DNA from: Oryzomonas sagensis
GTDB lineage: Bacteria; Desulfobacterota; Desulfuromonadia; Geobacterales; Pseudopelobacteraceae
Length of the DNA stretch: 64,000 bases
Direction of reading: 5' to 3'
Assembly: GCF_008802355.1 (NCBI RefSeq)
Contig: NZ_VZRA01000002.1
Coordinates: forward strand, 281,642-345,641
The notes beneath the pieces were generated by a model. It was not told the DNA's origin, made no database searches, and saw nothing but the letters and a program-made list of their open reading frames with translations. This document shows positions 45,401 to 52,935 of this stretch, piece after piece. How positions within the stretch are numbered: the stretch's first letter is position 1; every line of letters starts with the position of its first letter. The translations under genes and the position numbers were made by a program.

Positions 45401-47287
45401 CTTTTCGAGCGCATGGATGGGCATGCCACCTCCGGCCCATGGCACGACCTCCTCTGGAATCCCTGCAACGATGCCGCTCATCACCAGAACCGGGTCCGGA
45501 AGTCGCTATTCCCCGCCATCTTTGCCCTGATCAGGGGCGCAAGGATCGACCGAAGCAAGGGCAGAACATTCATTGAGGGGTTGGGAGGGAGTCTGGCCAA
45601 AGACGAGATCGTGGCCATTGCTCTGAATTGCGGCAATGAGCGCAATCTGAACCTGCTGATGCGCGGTGGAATCCGCTTACGGCCTGACGACAGCGCCAGG
45701 GAGCTGTCACCGGAGACGCTTCAGGAAATCCTTGGGCATCTGAACGCCGACGAGATTGCGGTGGTGAACGGGGTTTGGAAGGCCATTGAAACCCTGAAGC
45801 CGGAGGTAGGGGCACTACTGCGCAGGCAGAGCGGCGCGGTGCCGGTCTTTATGGAGACCAGGCCCCTGGATATCGCCAACGGTACCCTCGAGGGGGGCTT
45901 CTATCCGGTCACACTTGATCCGCGCCATGCCGATGCCGGGGAGAAGTCAGCGGACGCCGCGCTGCCGTCCCGGATGTTCCTCCGGGATTGGGTGGGGAAT
46001 GGGGGCGCGGAGCCGCTCTCCCTGGACCTGGAGAACGGCGCGGTTCGCCACCTGGACCGGATCGTCACCCGGATCACCCTCGGGGAGTTCGCCGCCCAGG
46101 CCCACCGACTGTTGAAGCTGAAGGGCGTGAAGGCCGCGATCGCTGACCGCCTGGGTGAACCGGCCCACAAGAACCTGTTGGACTGGGTGACCACTACTCT
46201 CGACCGGGATACCCCGGGGCGCGCCGCGTCAGCCCGGCTGGAAAAGACCAGCCGGGTGCTGCGCACCAGTGCCTCCGCCAGCATCGTTGCCCATCAGGCG
46301 GCCGACACGGTGGCCGATATCGTGACCGCTGCCTCCGGGGGCATGCAGCGCCTGGAGGTGGCCCACGTGGTGCGCGGAGCATTCGAGTATATGCGCAATC
46401 CCGTGGCCGTACACCGTTTTGCCGTTGATGCCTCCGAGTATATGTGCCATCTGGACCACGAAATCGACCGCACCATGGCCGGGGCGCTCGATGAACCGGC
46501 CGGTGGGGACTCTACTCTGGACGACGTGCGGCGCTGGGTCCTGGAGAGCCGGGCGGGGGCCGCCAAGGTCGCGGCCATGATGGTATGGATCTCCGGCTAC
46601 CGGGCGGCCCAGGCCAAAGGCATGGACGGCATGGATGCCGTACGTGATGCCGACATGGTGTCCCGCTCGATCCCGAATGCTGACCGGACCGGCGAACTTT
46701 CGGCCGCGGAGCGCACCGCAAAAGCGCACGAACTGGCCACGCTCATCGGCCCGGCCATGGTGCGCTACAACGACGCGGCCGGCGTCGGCCATCGTGTCGC
46801 CGACCAGGAGGTACGTGGGGTAAACCGGGCCGATGGCACCACGCCCTTTATCTGCGGTATGGTGGCGACCGGCATTGTGCAGGACGTCCTGAAAAATCGC
46901 CAACTCGAGGCGAACGACAGCTTCCTCCCCTGGTTCCTGTCGCGCATGGTCCGGGGGCTCTTTGACGCCATCCCGTATGTGGACGAACTGGCCGGACACG
47001 GGGAAGGGGTAACCACGGGAAAGCCGCCAGACCATGCATTCGTGGAGGTGGGCTCGGCCACCTATGACGCGGCGCAGGTCACGCTGCACGCCATCGGCGG
47101 CAAAAGCAGCCCGGTAGCCGCGACCGCCAAATCGGCTCAATTTGCCGGTATCCATACCGGCTTGCCGGTACTCCAGGCGACCGGCACCGGCCAGTACCTG
47201 GACGACCTGCTGACCGGGGATTACGCCCCCAGCTATGCCTGGAGCCCGGCCACGGATATTATCAACAACAGGAGGTACAAACGATGA
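39422..47287 (+). CDS. Giant internal virion/polyvalent protein with JAB, nuclease-like and zincin-like domains
   Basis: This 2621-residue protein occupies the gp16 (ejection protein) position. Visible parts in order: a helical N-terminal half to about 580, and a Barnase/EndoU/ColicinE5-RelE-like nuclease domain (PBECR type) at about 590-750 (KIKHPEVAGDLQNILDTM, NRIRLESNDHQAVVRLDWDG). A RadC-like JAB domain covers about 820-980 with zinc ligands His919, His921 and Asp932 in HNHPTGDPEPSPAD. A second PBECR-like domain is at about 1150-1265 (GKTHIERPERLKQIQQEGY). A zincin motif HESGH (1327-1331) and a long helical C-terminus follow. The nuclease-like stretches are lower in GC than the rest. It fits phage polyvalent proteins injected with the genome; catalytic competence is untested. 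Confidence 0.82.
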   Translation: MALDDLNAFADQVNSQNRDKTQALLNLQNVVGTDADAYAGSLRLAGYTQVPPLWSTPEIRADAERKAVAGDPAVAAMPPVTARFFANPDNAAVAHDDIGTFTRIEDLAKNGFGPRNNAPISTLRFGTDRDRAEADYFAKEYGTKPFQALQGGLGKLATRLAFPVAGAVDALSGGDYYKEFASQLYDRFSRIQEESAADPSRSFGGKVVRSVEELVPLVLSGGFGMAAIAGQATNDTYDNLTARGVDPDTSLALAMKSGMTAYAMTKLPFGGTSLANSLVRGATLNPAFGAIDRGLEKAGLDYAGYTGQAGAINLLDPEAMAHELAMGLLFGAHHALQTGRPVGGDGLLESLVPFYDRYRAARRADALTRIGTVVRESKANNRTPELVQRHLGDVAAEHAGIDNAYVPVERWNDLFRSSGLDPARVAGETLSDPGAYDEALTTGADIAIPFREFTGKLSRLEQYGELVKDARLSPVDVSLREAEARVQAVKANTDQGGGFVEALQGMAARSREAAKGAESYRRVYDDLVGQQASIGTERGAAEHNAHLVANAFRVLGERAGVDPYELYSNYHLKVTRPLGSEFAGDISANKFWQTNYGTGEVSSFGPVWRDLTHDAQGAVERLMKYQTGEAMAALHHPDVGDIDLVWGKEGTPEKEYKDGFGFAKIKIKHPEVAGDLQNILDTMSVVSRGKNRIRLESNDHQAVVRLDWDGKEKQWLLTEFEKDKEPGTGKRTGASSIDESDSPIHQALTDFIINSKTLSMATARTYPAAKDSDSVARTLLSNARSDGGNPTIKIVHPGDDVKALFQSVAGRLASDGVRELYQSARADVDNRDHVKKVVTGVLHSAITRIKTPADAAHIAFPLTKRAQEAAIAIVTDAKGNVLGVVQHSTGALDKTIMSPRDLLGVLHDFPGAAEVWFAHNHPTGDPEPSPADSETTSQMAALLDGSGITTRGMIVVGQDGGAVWTEGIGGRTKKIPLGSLNTDKERIHEITTYDREIVTLPSSEPFIYIEQAIDYARSLGAGASGLIIADAKIRPVSFVPMSVAEMAKLKTGDPATGSSAIMSAFHKGNGASMIMVIPALPGSLGAVRNVVTFGTLFGAPLIDVIETRSGISFDKTGRMPQAGGQFFQGGNAPVSHDFVPAPDGRYVFGEITPEIGKIIRRQSAPILLRSGDAKEGKTHIERPERLKQIQQEGYDSAEKLVDDVVTNCDAIYKGERGNLLLAKKGAKNTVIYVQLNPSRYGDYYDVKTAVVARGDFFDKKKPLWERAQTNPADNGSPMRNLSGQSGLYENILHQNREDVKRGYIRFDNNRTFEIGLLKDADLSTFIHESGHFFTEVLGDLAERSDAPRQIRDDYAALLAFAGVESRNDIGTEHHEKLARAFEAYLMEGRAPSVATRSLFQRMKAWLVGVYRDLTALHAPLTPEVREVFDRMLATDAEIGRMRGTQEMKPLFAAAGDAGMTPVEFELYRKETEQAGEQAKEQMLRKLMTEKSREQTSWWRDGLARLRDEVTAEAQEQPVYRALQEILTGRDFAGDATPGLKLDRAVLARMYGEDFLKRLPKGSATDYLYAVQGGAHPELVAERYGFTSADEMIRAMMAAPPLGDFVAAEAEARMRERHGDLMRDGRMADEALKAVHNDQWAGVLRTEIGALRRKGGENAHAVAVPPVAAFRQAAQERIAAKPVRTITPLLYLNGERTAAREALDLLGTGDFNRAAAARSRQLLNHFLYFEAVTALGEVDAIRTEAAHMADSATEGARDVYQTAKRPVEDAFEYDNKKASKGTRASQSGGSLEGLQDSKGITTLNQIISPCHYDVNIQVVPRTDAILTESGRMPADARSEMRGPGTRPFREQVEALLSRFGPAGAARDESLAPRESLRQFLDRLRRDEGIDLPVPATIRDEQSRTASYRDLTMDELRSVSATLHMIEHAAAVVNTARKGETQVPLGDAEKQLVEQLEASIPAGDAGGVDDSTLSFLGQIREHAPEIDIPIVRPEALFERMDGHATSGPWHDLLWNPCNDAAHHQNRVRKSLFPAIFALIRGARIDRSKGRTFIEGLGGSLAKDEIVAIALNCGNERNLNLLMRGGIRLRPDDSARELSPETLQEILGHLNADEIAVVNGVWKAIETLKPEVGALLRRQSGAVPVFMETRPLDIANGTLEGGFYPVTLDPRHADAGEKSADAALPSRMFLRDWVGNGGAEPLSLDLENGAVRHLDRIVTRITLGEFAAQAHRLLKLKGVKAAIADRLGEPAHKNLLDWVTTTLDRDTPGRAASARLEKTSRVLRTSASASIVAHQAADTVADIVTAASGGMQRLEVAHVVRGAFEYMRNPVAVHRFAVDASEYMCHLDHEIDRTMAGALDEPAGGDSTLDDVRRWVLESRAGAAKVAAMMVWISGYRAAQAKGMDGMDAVRDADMVSRSIPNADRTGELSAAERTAKAHELATLIGPAMVRYNDAAGVGHRVADQEVRGVNRADGTTPFICGMVATGIVQDVLKNRQLEANDSFLPWFLSRMVRGLFDAIPYVDELAGHGEGVTTGKPPDHAFVEVGSATYDAAQVTLHAIGGKSSPVAATAKSAQFAGIHTGLPVLQATGTGQYLDDLLTGDYAPSYAWSPATDIINNRRYKR

Positions 47288-49899
47288 CAGTGTCCAGTAC
47301 GGCCTGCACGGCCACATTCCACGGAAACGGTTCGCCTGGCCCGTTTTCGTTCGGTTTTCGGTTTTTGCAAAATTCGGATGTTGCAGTGACAAAAATCAAT
47401 GCCCAAGGTGCCGCTTTGGTCCTAATCGAAAACGCCAACTACACCCTGACCGGCGCAAGTGGATATATGGGAGGCCTACTTACGCTCAAATCTCCATTAG
47501 CTGTGGGGGAAACCCTCGAACTTGTGCGCACGGTGTCGGAACTGCAACCGATTGACCTGCGCAACCAGGGCGGATTCTTTCCGGAGGTTGTCGAGGATGC
47601 CCTGGATCGCCTAACAATGGTGGTGCAGCAGCGAAGCGGCGGCAACGGGGGGAATGGTTCGGATTCCGTTGTCTACCCCGATGTGTTCTACCCCTATGTG
47701 CTGTCGGGCATGGCCCTGAACTGGGCGGCCGGGGGAACGGAGCTCATCATCAGCGCCGGCCGCTATTACTCGGATGGTCGGCTGATTCAGTTCACCGGCG
47801 CGATCATCGCCATACAGCCGGTCGGGTACATGGATATCTACCTCGATTCCGCCGGCGGCGTGGTAATCGAATCCGGTGATAACTATTGGAAGCTGAAGGG
47901 GTACGTGGACAAGCTAAAGATCGCCCGGATCATCAGCAGCGGCGTCAATACCATCCAGGGGGTGCTTGACTGGCGTCTGACCTCGCCAACACCAAAGCAA
48001 CCGGTCCAGGGCGCGTTCCACGCCGATTCCGTGATGCAGACCTTCGATATCCCGGAAACCATTGCCCCCTGGACGGCGAACGAAACCATCTTTTACGGCG
48101 ACCTGCGGGAGAACAACGGGCGGATCTACCAGGCGTTTACCTACGGGCTGACCGGCGCCCTCGCCCCCACGGGTATGCCGTCAACGTGGGATGCCGCCCT
48201 GGGGGTCTACGTGATCGAGGACGGCAGCGTCAGGTGGGCCTACTTCGCCGACTCCCCCTATAAGGGCGCATTCCGCTACGGGCAGAACAACGGGGTCCTT
48301 TGGTACTTCGTTTTCAGCGCCCTCTACTCCATCGCTGATTACAACCCGGCGCGGATCAAAGCCCTGTTGAACTGCGCGACAAAACACATCGTCATCCCGT
48401 GGCTCAGTGGCGTGGCGGTTGTTGTCGGCAACAAGCGGATTGCCAACCATGGCGTTTACGAATGCACCACTGCCGGCACCACGGGGGTGACGGCTCCCAG
48501 CGGCACCGGCGTCGGGATCACCGACGGGACGGTGGCCTGGAAATATCTTTTCAGGAACCCGGGTGATTATCCGAACTTTGCGTCCGGGGAGATGATCGCA
48601 AGCGGGGACCTGCGCGTCGCCAATGGTGATATCTGGAAGGCGACAACGGCGGTTACCCAGGCGTGTGGCTCCACCTCGCCCAACAGATCGACCAACGCCA
48701 ACGGCGGGACGTTCTCCGACAGCGGCATCACGTGGACATGGTTGCGGGCGAACGCGCCCGGGTGGAAATATTACTGGTACGACACCCTCGCGGATATGAG
48801 TCAGTACCGCAACCCGGATTCCCATGATTCCTACGCCTCCATGTTCGTGGCCCTGTCCTGCGCCTACGTCAACAACACCATGGACTTCGCGTGGTTCGAC
48901 ACGCTGAACGCGGCCGGGGAAACCAACTTATCCACCATGAAGAACCTGATGTACTACAACGTGCTGACCCAGATCAAAGGCTATGCGCCCTGGGCGGCTA
49001 CGGCCGCGGTGAAGATCGGGGACGAATACACCGCCAACGGCAACACATATCGCTGCATCCTGTCGGGGACCACGGGGACCGTGGCGCCGTCGGGCACTAT
49101 TTACGGGGCGATCATCGTAGACGGCAGCACCCAATGGATGTACGTCAACCCGACCTACACCGGGCTGACCAAGACCTTCCAGAACGATTTCACCGGGGAC
49201 CATGCCATCTGGGGCACCTCCTACCTGATGGACAACTGCGAGGTGTACGCCGGACTCCGGGCGCTGCTTGCCGAGATGACGGCGCGGGGCGATGCGGATA
49301 CCGCCTATTATACCGCTTTCCTCGCGCCCCTGGCCGTAGGGATCGGCCTCTTTTACCAAACCTCCAGCAAGGAATGGAGCTGGTCAACGACAAACCTGAT
49401 CCCCGATGAGATCGGTAGCGAGTGGTATCCGTCATGTATGGCCGGGGTCTTCCCGGAACTCTATCAGGTACCGGTGGGCACGACCCCGGAGATCTACCGG
49501 GTGAAGTGGAACCACGGCTGGGAAAAGCTCGACCGGGATCAACCCTCGTGGTGGGGGCGCAACATGGATGCCTTCCCCACATTGATGCCCGCCTTTATCG
49601 CGGCCAGATATCGGGGGGAGATCAGCAAGGCCCTGGAGGCGGTAGAGAAGGCAAAGCGGTTGCATCTGCGCCAGGGATTCTCACCGCTCGGCACCATGTT
49701 CATCGTCGACGCCGCTTTCATGATCGCCATCCAGCGGCTGGCGGTAAACTCCTCCTATGCGACCGAGCAGGCGCCGGCCATCCTGGAAGCGCAACAGATG
49801 TTGAAGCTGGGGAGTTACTACCTGTGGGTAGATGGTAGCGGCAACCTGCGGAAGAAAAATGGCAAACCGTCGGGGTTGATGGATGGAACGATTATTTAA
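47284..49899 (+). CDS. Tail fibre/receptor-binding protein, possible depolymerase
   Basis: The 871-residue protein has an N-terminal tail-attachment domain typical of T7-like fibres (FHGNGSPGPFSFGFRFLQNS, VSELQPIDLRNQGGFFPEVV, EDALDRLTMVVQQR). The centre contains about four copies of a carbohydrate-binding-like repeat (for example GTTGVTAPSGTGVGITDGTV and GTTGTVAPSGTIYGAIIVDG). These are woven into a helical toroid-like domain (RNPDSHDSYASMFVALSCAY, NDFTGDHAIWGTSYLMDNCE, DEIGSEWYPSCMAGVFPELY) that recalls (alpha/alpha)6 glycosidases. A sugar-degrading role on the host surface is inference. ATGA overlap joins it to the giant gene. Confidence 0.75.
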   Translation: MTVSSTACTATFHGNGSPGPFSFGFRFLQNSDVAVTKINAQGAALVLIENANYTLTGASGYMGGLLTLKSPLAVGETLELVRTVSELQPIDLRNQGGFFPEVVEDALDRLTMVVQQRSGGNGGNGSDSVVYPDVFYPYVLSGMALNWAAGGTELIISAGRYYSDGRLIQFTGAIIAIQPVGYMDIYLDSAGGVVIESGDNYWKLKGYVDKLKIARIISSGVNTIQGVLDWRLTSPTPKQPVQGAFHADSVMQTFDIPETIAPWTANETIFYGDLRENNGRIYQAFTYGLTGALAPTGMPSTWDAALGVYVIEDGSVRWAYFADSPYKGAFRYGQNNGVLWYFVFSALYSIADYNPARIKALLNCATKHIVIPWLSGVAVVVGNKRIANHGVYECTTAGTTGVTAPSGTGVGITDGTVAWKYLFRNPGDYPNFASGEMIASGDLRVANGDIWKATTAVTQACGSTSPNRSTNANGGTFSDSGITWTWLRANAPGWKYYWYDTLADMSQYRNPDSHDSYASMFVALSCAYVNNTMDFAWFDTLNAAGETNLSTMKNLMYYNVLTQIKGYAPWAATAAVKIGDEYTANGNTYRCILSGTTGTVAPSGTIYGAIIVDGSTQWMYVNPTYTGLTKTFQNDFTGDHAIWGTSYLMDNCEVYAGLRALLAEMTARGDADTAYYTAFLAPLAVGIGLFYQTSSKEWSWSTTNLIPDEIGSEWYPSCMAGVFPELYQVPVGTTPEIYRVKWNHGWEKLDRDQPSWWGRNMDAFPTLMPAFIAARYRGEISKALEAVEKAKRLHLRQGFSPLGTMFIVDAAFMIAIQRLAVNSSYATEQAPAILEAQQMLKLGSYYLWVDGSGNLRKKNGKPSGLMDGTII

Positions 49900-49912
49900 A
49901 AGGAGGACAATG

Positions 49913-50581
49913 ATGGCTGATTTCACCATGGCGCACGCAAAGGCAATGGGTAATGAAGGCGGCTACGCCAACAACCCAGCTGACGCCGGCGGGGAGACCT
50001 ACAAGGGCATTGCCCGCAAGTCCTGGCCGAATTGGGTCGGGTGGAAGTATGTGGATGGCGTCAAGGCCAATACCGTTCCGCAACCGGCCTACGGCACTAC
50101 GGCGTATCGCAACTATGCCTCTCATTTGAACTGTTGTCTGGCTGGGCTCGCCTCTCTGCAACAGGTTGTGCTCGACTTCTATCGCCGAAATTTTTGGGAC
50201 AAGTACCGTCTGTCCGAGATCAACGACCAGTCCGTGGCGGCCTGGCTTTACGATCACGTGGTCAACGGGGGAGCCAGGGGTGCCATGTGGCTGCAGGAGG
50301 CGGCCGGGGTGACGGCGGACGGCAAGGTGGGGCCAGCCACCATCGTGGCCATCAATGCCGCCGACCCCGTCGAGCTCCTGCAGGAGGCCGAGGACGTGGC
50401 CGCCTTCTATCGGCTGGACCGGGCCGCCGCCGATCCGTCACAGGTGCAGTTCCTCCCGTCCTGGCTCCGGCGCGACGGGGTGTCGGCTGAAGAGATCACG
50501 CAGGTCATGCGGGCCGCCAGGGACGGGCTGACCTATGCCGAGGTTGCCGGGCTCAAGGAGATGATCAAGGCGCGTGCCTGA
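49913..50581 (+). CDS. Endolysin, glycoside hydrolase 108 family
   Basis: The 222-residue peptidoglycan hydrolase has the family N-terminus with the catalytic Glu in NEGGYANNPADAGGETYKGI (Glu about 15). A C-terminal peptidoglycan-binding part follows (LQEAAGVTADGKVGPATIVA). It would cleave the host wall at lysis together with the holin and spanins downstream. The ATG at 49913 is six bases after AAAAGGAGG; the ATG three bases earlier is also possible. It has no signal peptide, so export would need the holin. Confidence 0.88.
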   Translation: MADFTMAHAKAMGNEGGYANNPADAGGETYKGIARKSWPNWVGWKYVDGVKANTVPQPAYGTTAYRNYASHLNCCLAGLASLQQVVLDFYRRNFWDKYRLSEINDQSVAAWLYDHVVNGGARGAMWLQEAAGVTADGKVGPATIVAINAADPVELLQEAEDVAAFYRLDRAAADPSQVQFLPSWLRRDGVSAEEITQVMRAARDGLTYAEVAGLKEMIKARA

Positions 50582-50618
50582 TGCGCACAATAACGCCGTG
50601 AGGCGTAAAGGAGGGCCA

Positions 50619-50849
50619 ATGAAATTAATTCGGGACATTCTGACCGGCATCGACGGCCAGACGTATGACAACATCAGGGTGGGGATCGCCGCCGCCCTGG
50701 TCACGGCCATTGGCGCCATCATCACGCAGTTGGTGAAGGGACAGCCGGTGGACCTGCTCGCGTTCGGGGGAGCGGTTGCCGCGATCCTGGGGGCCGGAGG
50801 TTTCGGTATTGGGCAGAAAGCCCATACCGAGCCGGGTGGGGAACCATGA
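50619..50849 (+). CDS. Holin-like small membrane protein
   Basis: The 76-residue protein has two hydrophobic segments (VGIAAALVTAIGAIITQL, about 20-37, and LLAFGGAVAAILGAGGFGIG, about 43-62) and a short polar tail, the layout of class II holins. RBS AAAGGAGG lies before the ATG. It follows the endolysin by 37 nt and overlaps the spanin gene as ATGA. Confidence 0.72.
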   Translation: MKLIRDILTGIDGQTYDNIRVGIAAALVTAIGAIITQLVKGQPVDLLAFGGAVAAILGAGGFGIGQKAHTEPGGEP

Positions 50850-51199
50850 CCGCCGCCGCACTAGCCGCATGGCTGTGGGACAACCGCAGGGTTGTTGTTG
50901 AGGTGACGGGGAGTGCCGCGCTGGTAGGGCTTGTCTGGTGGTTCGGTTTCCATGTGCCGGCCGAGCGCGATCAGCTTCAAATGCAAAATCAGGAGCTCAA
51001 GGCGCAGGTACAGGCCGCACAAGGTTCCGTGACATTACTGGGGGGGATTCAGCATGAGAAACAGAGCATCGACATGGTTACACAACAGCGCATCAGCTCT
51101 CTCCGTGTTCAACCACGGCCTGCTCGTCATGGCGTGCTGGTGCCTGCTGGCCGGTTGCCGGACCTGCCCGCCCTGCGTCCGGCCCATACTGCCCACTGA
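50846..51199 (+). CDS. Inner-membrane spanin (Rz-like)
   Basis: The 117-residue protein has an N-terminal membrane helix (EVTGSAALVGLVWWFGFHV, about 19-38) and a periplasmic coiled coil rich in Gln and Glu (QLQMQNQELKAQVQAAQ). This is the i-spanin layout, and it overlaps the holin gene at its start. The o-spanin gene is embedded in its 3' half in another frame, the classic Rz/Rz1 arrangement. Together they would fuse inner and outer membranes at lysis. Confidence 0.7.
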   Translation: MTAAALAAWLWDNRRVVVEVTGSAALVGLVWWFGFHVPAERDQLQMQNQELKAQVQAAQGSVTLLGGIQHEKQSIDMVTQQRISSLRVQPRPARHGVLVPAGRLPDLPALRPAHTAH

Positions 51200-51413
51200 G
51201 CCGCAGCCGCTTTTGAACGAGGTCGATACCCTCGACCCCTCGGAGCCGGGGGCGGAATATTGCCTGAGCAATCAAGGACGCATCGGTATCCTGGCGAATC
51301 TGGAGATCTATCGGGGCGCCCTGGATAAGTGCAACGCCACCATCGAGCGGTACAACTCCGCCATTGCGCCGACGCACGGAGAGGTGGCGCATGGACGCGG
51401 AGAAGAGCCTTAA
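51054..51413 (+). CDS. Outer-membrane spanin lipoprotein (Rz1-like)
   Basis: The 119-residue lipoprotein overlaps the Rz-like gene by 146 nt in another frame. A lipobox CLLAGC gives the lipidated Cys, followed by a Cys/Pro-rich stretch (RTCPPCVRPILPTEPQPLL). RBS GGGGGG precedes the ATG at 51054, which would give a long n-region; an internal ATG at 51129 yields a normal-length signal. It is longer than lambda Rz1, with a helical C-terminal extension. Confidence 0.65.
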   Translation: MRNRASTWLHNSASALSVFNHGLLVMACWCLLAGCRTCPPCVRPILPTEPQPLLNEVDTLDPSEPGAEYCLSNQGRIGILANLEIYRGALDKCNATIERYNSAIAPTHGEVAHGRGEEP

Positions 51414-51414
51414 C

Positions 51415-51456
51415 GGCCTTCTGTGAAACTATTCTTTGGACTCAAGGCCCGTTTTT
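51415..51456 (+). terminator. Possible terminator of the phage late operon
   Basis: GGCCTT (51415-51420) and AAGGCC (51444-51449) can pair around a 23-base loop, followed by CGTTTTT. The stem is short, so the call is weak. It lies between the spanin stop and the convergent asnS end. Confidence 0.4.
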
Positions 51457-51458
51457 CC

Positions 51459-52820
51459 CTAGAACTCGGCGTGTCGCGGCGTGCGCGGGAAGGGGATCAC
51501 GTCCCGGATGTTGTCCATGCCGGTGAGGTACATCACCAGCCGCTCGAAGCCCAGACCAAAACCGGCGTGGGGGCAGCTCCCCCAGCGGCGGCTGTCCAGA
51601 TACCACCAGAGCGGTTCCTGGGAGACGCCCATCTCGGCCATGCGCGCCGTCAGCCGGTCCAGCCGCTCTTCGCGCTGACTGCCGCCGATGATCTCGCCCA
51701 CCTTGGGCACCAGCAGGTCCATGGCGGCCACGGTGCGGCCGTCGTTGTTCTGGCGCATGTAAAAGGCCTTGATCTCCTTGGGGTAGTTGAGGATGAACAC
51801 CGGGCCACCCACCACCTGCTCGCTCAGATAGCGTTCGTGCTCGGTCTGCAGGTCCAGGCCCCATTCCACCGGATAGGAAAAACTGACGCCCGATCGTTGG
51901 AGCCGTTCGATGGCGTCGCCGTAGTCCATGCGGACGAAGTCGGCCTCGGCCACCTGCCGGATGCGTTCCAGCAGCCCCTTCTCGATCTGCTTGTCGAAAA
52001 ACGCCATGTCGTCGGCGCACTCCTCCAGGCTGAAACGGCACAGATAGCGAATGAACTCCTCGGCCAGTTCGGCGTCGTCGGCAAGGTCGGCAAAGGCCAT
52101 CTCCGGTTCGATCATCCAGAATTCCGCGGCATGGCGCGGCGTGTTGGAGTTTTCGGCGCGAAAGGTGGGGCCGAAGGTGTAGATATCGGAAAAGGCCAGG
52201 GCCAGGAGTTCCCCCTCCAGTTGGCCACTGACCGTGAGGCCGGTCCGCTGGCCGAAGAAATCCTGGTCGAAGTCGGGCGGCGCGCCCGCATCCAGGGTGG
52301 TTACGCGGAACAGCTCGCCGGCCCCCTCGCAATCGCTGGCCGTGATGATCGGCGTGTGGGCGTAGAGGAAATCCCGCTCCGCAAAGAACCGGTGCACGGC
52401 CTGGGCCAGGCGCGAACGGAGGCGGAACACGGCGCCCAGGGTGTTGGTCCGGGGCCGCAGGTGGGCGATGGTGCGCAGGTACTCGAAGGTGTGGCGCTTC
52501 TTCTGCAACGGGTAGGCGTCGTCGGTCTCGCCGACGATCTCCACGCTGGTGGCGTGCAACTCCCACTGCTGCCCGGCCGCCGGGGATTCCACCAGCGTGC
52601 CGTGCACCCGCAGGGCCGCGCCGGTGCCGAGGCGGCACACCGCGTCGAAGTTCGCCAGATCTTTCCCGGCCACCACCTGGAGCCCAGCCATGTCCGAGCC
52701 GTCGTTCAGGGTGACGAAAGCCACCTCTTTTGCGGCGCGCACCGAGCGCACCCATCCCGCAACCACGCATTCCCGGCCGCTTGCGCCGCCCGCCAGAAGT
52801 GTCCGTATCCGAGTTTTCAT
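51459..52820 (-). CDS. asnS: Asparaginyl-tRNA synthetase
   Basis: The 453-residue class IIb synthetase would charge tRNA-Asn in the cytoplasm. An N-terminal anticodon-binding OB-fold is visible (VVAGWVRSVRAAKEVAFVTL, LNDGS). The catalytic core carries motif 2 (FRAENSNTPRHAAEFWMIEP) and motif 3 (GFGLGFERLVMYLTG). The start at 52820 (MKTRIRTLL) is chosen because AsnRS proteins begin just before the OB-fold; the frame extends 17 codons upstream without a better signal. It is convergent with the prophage lysis genes and is the first core gene to their right. Confidence 0.94.
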   Translation of the reverse strand: MKTRIRTLLAGGASGRECVVAGWVRSVRAAKEVAFVTLNDGSDMAGLQVVAGKDLANFDAVCRLGTGAALRVHGTLVESPAAGQQWELHATSVEIVGETDDAYPLQKKRHTFEYLRTIAHLRPRTNTLGAVFRLRSRLAQAVHRFFAERDFLYAHTPIITASDCEGAGELFRVTTLDAGAPPDFDQDFFGQRTGLTVSGQLEGELLALAFSDIYTFGPTFRAENSNTPRHAAEFWMIEPEMAFADLADDAELAEEFIRYLCRFSLEECADDMAFFDKQIEKGLLERIRQVAEADFVRMDYGDAIERLQRSGVSFSYPVEWGLDLQTEHERYLSEQVVGGPVFILNYPKEIKAFYMRQNNDGRTVAAMDLLVPKVGEIIGGSQREERLDRLTARMAEMGVSQEPLWWYLDSRRWGSCPHAGFGLGFERLVMYLTGMDNIRDVIPFPRTPRHAEF

Positions 52821-52935
52821 AGCTATCGTTCCCCGCGTCATGGATAGAGTAATACCCGATGATACGTGCAATCGGGCACGGGTTCAAGGCCCTTGTTCGT
52901 TTGACCCCACCGTTGCCCTGTGTTACATTTAATCC

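Noticed and set aside
47284-49899. Diversity-generating retroelement as in Bordetella phage BPP-1
   Set aside because: No reverse transcriptase frame, template repeat or variable repeat is visible near the fibre gene.
26428-51400. Possible prophage attachment sites: GCATGGACGC near 26432 and near 51390
   Set aside because: A 10-bp match inside or next to genes, with no integrase or tRNA, is too weak to call att sites.
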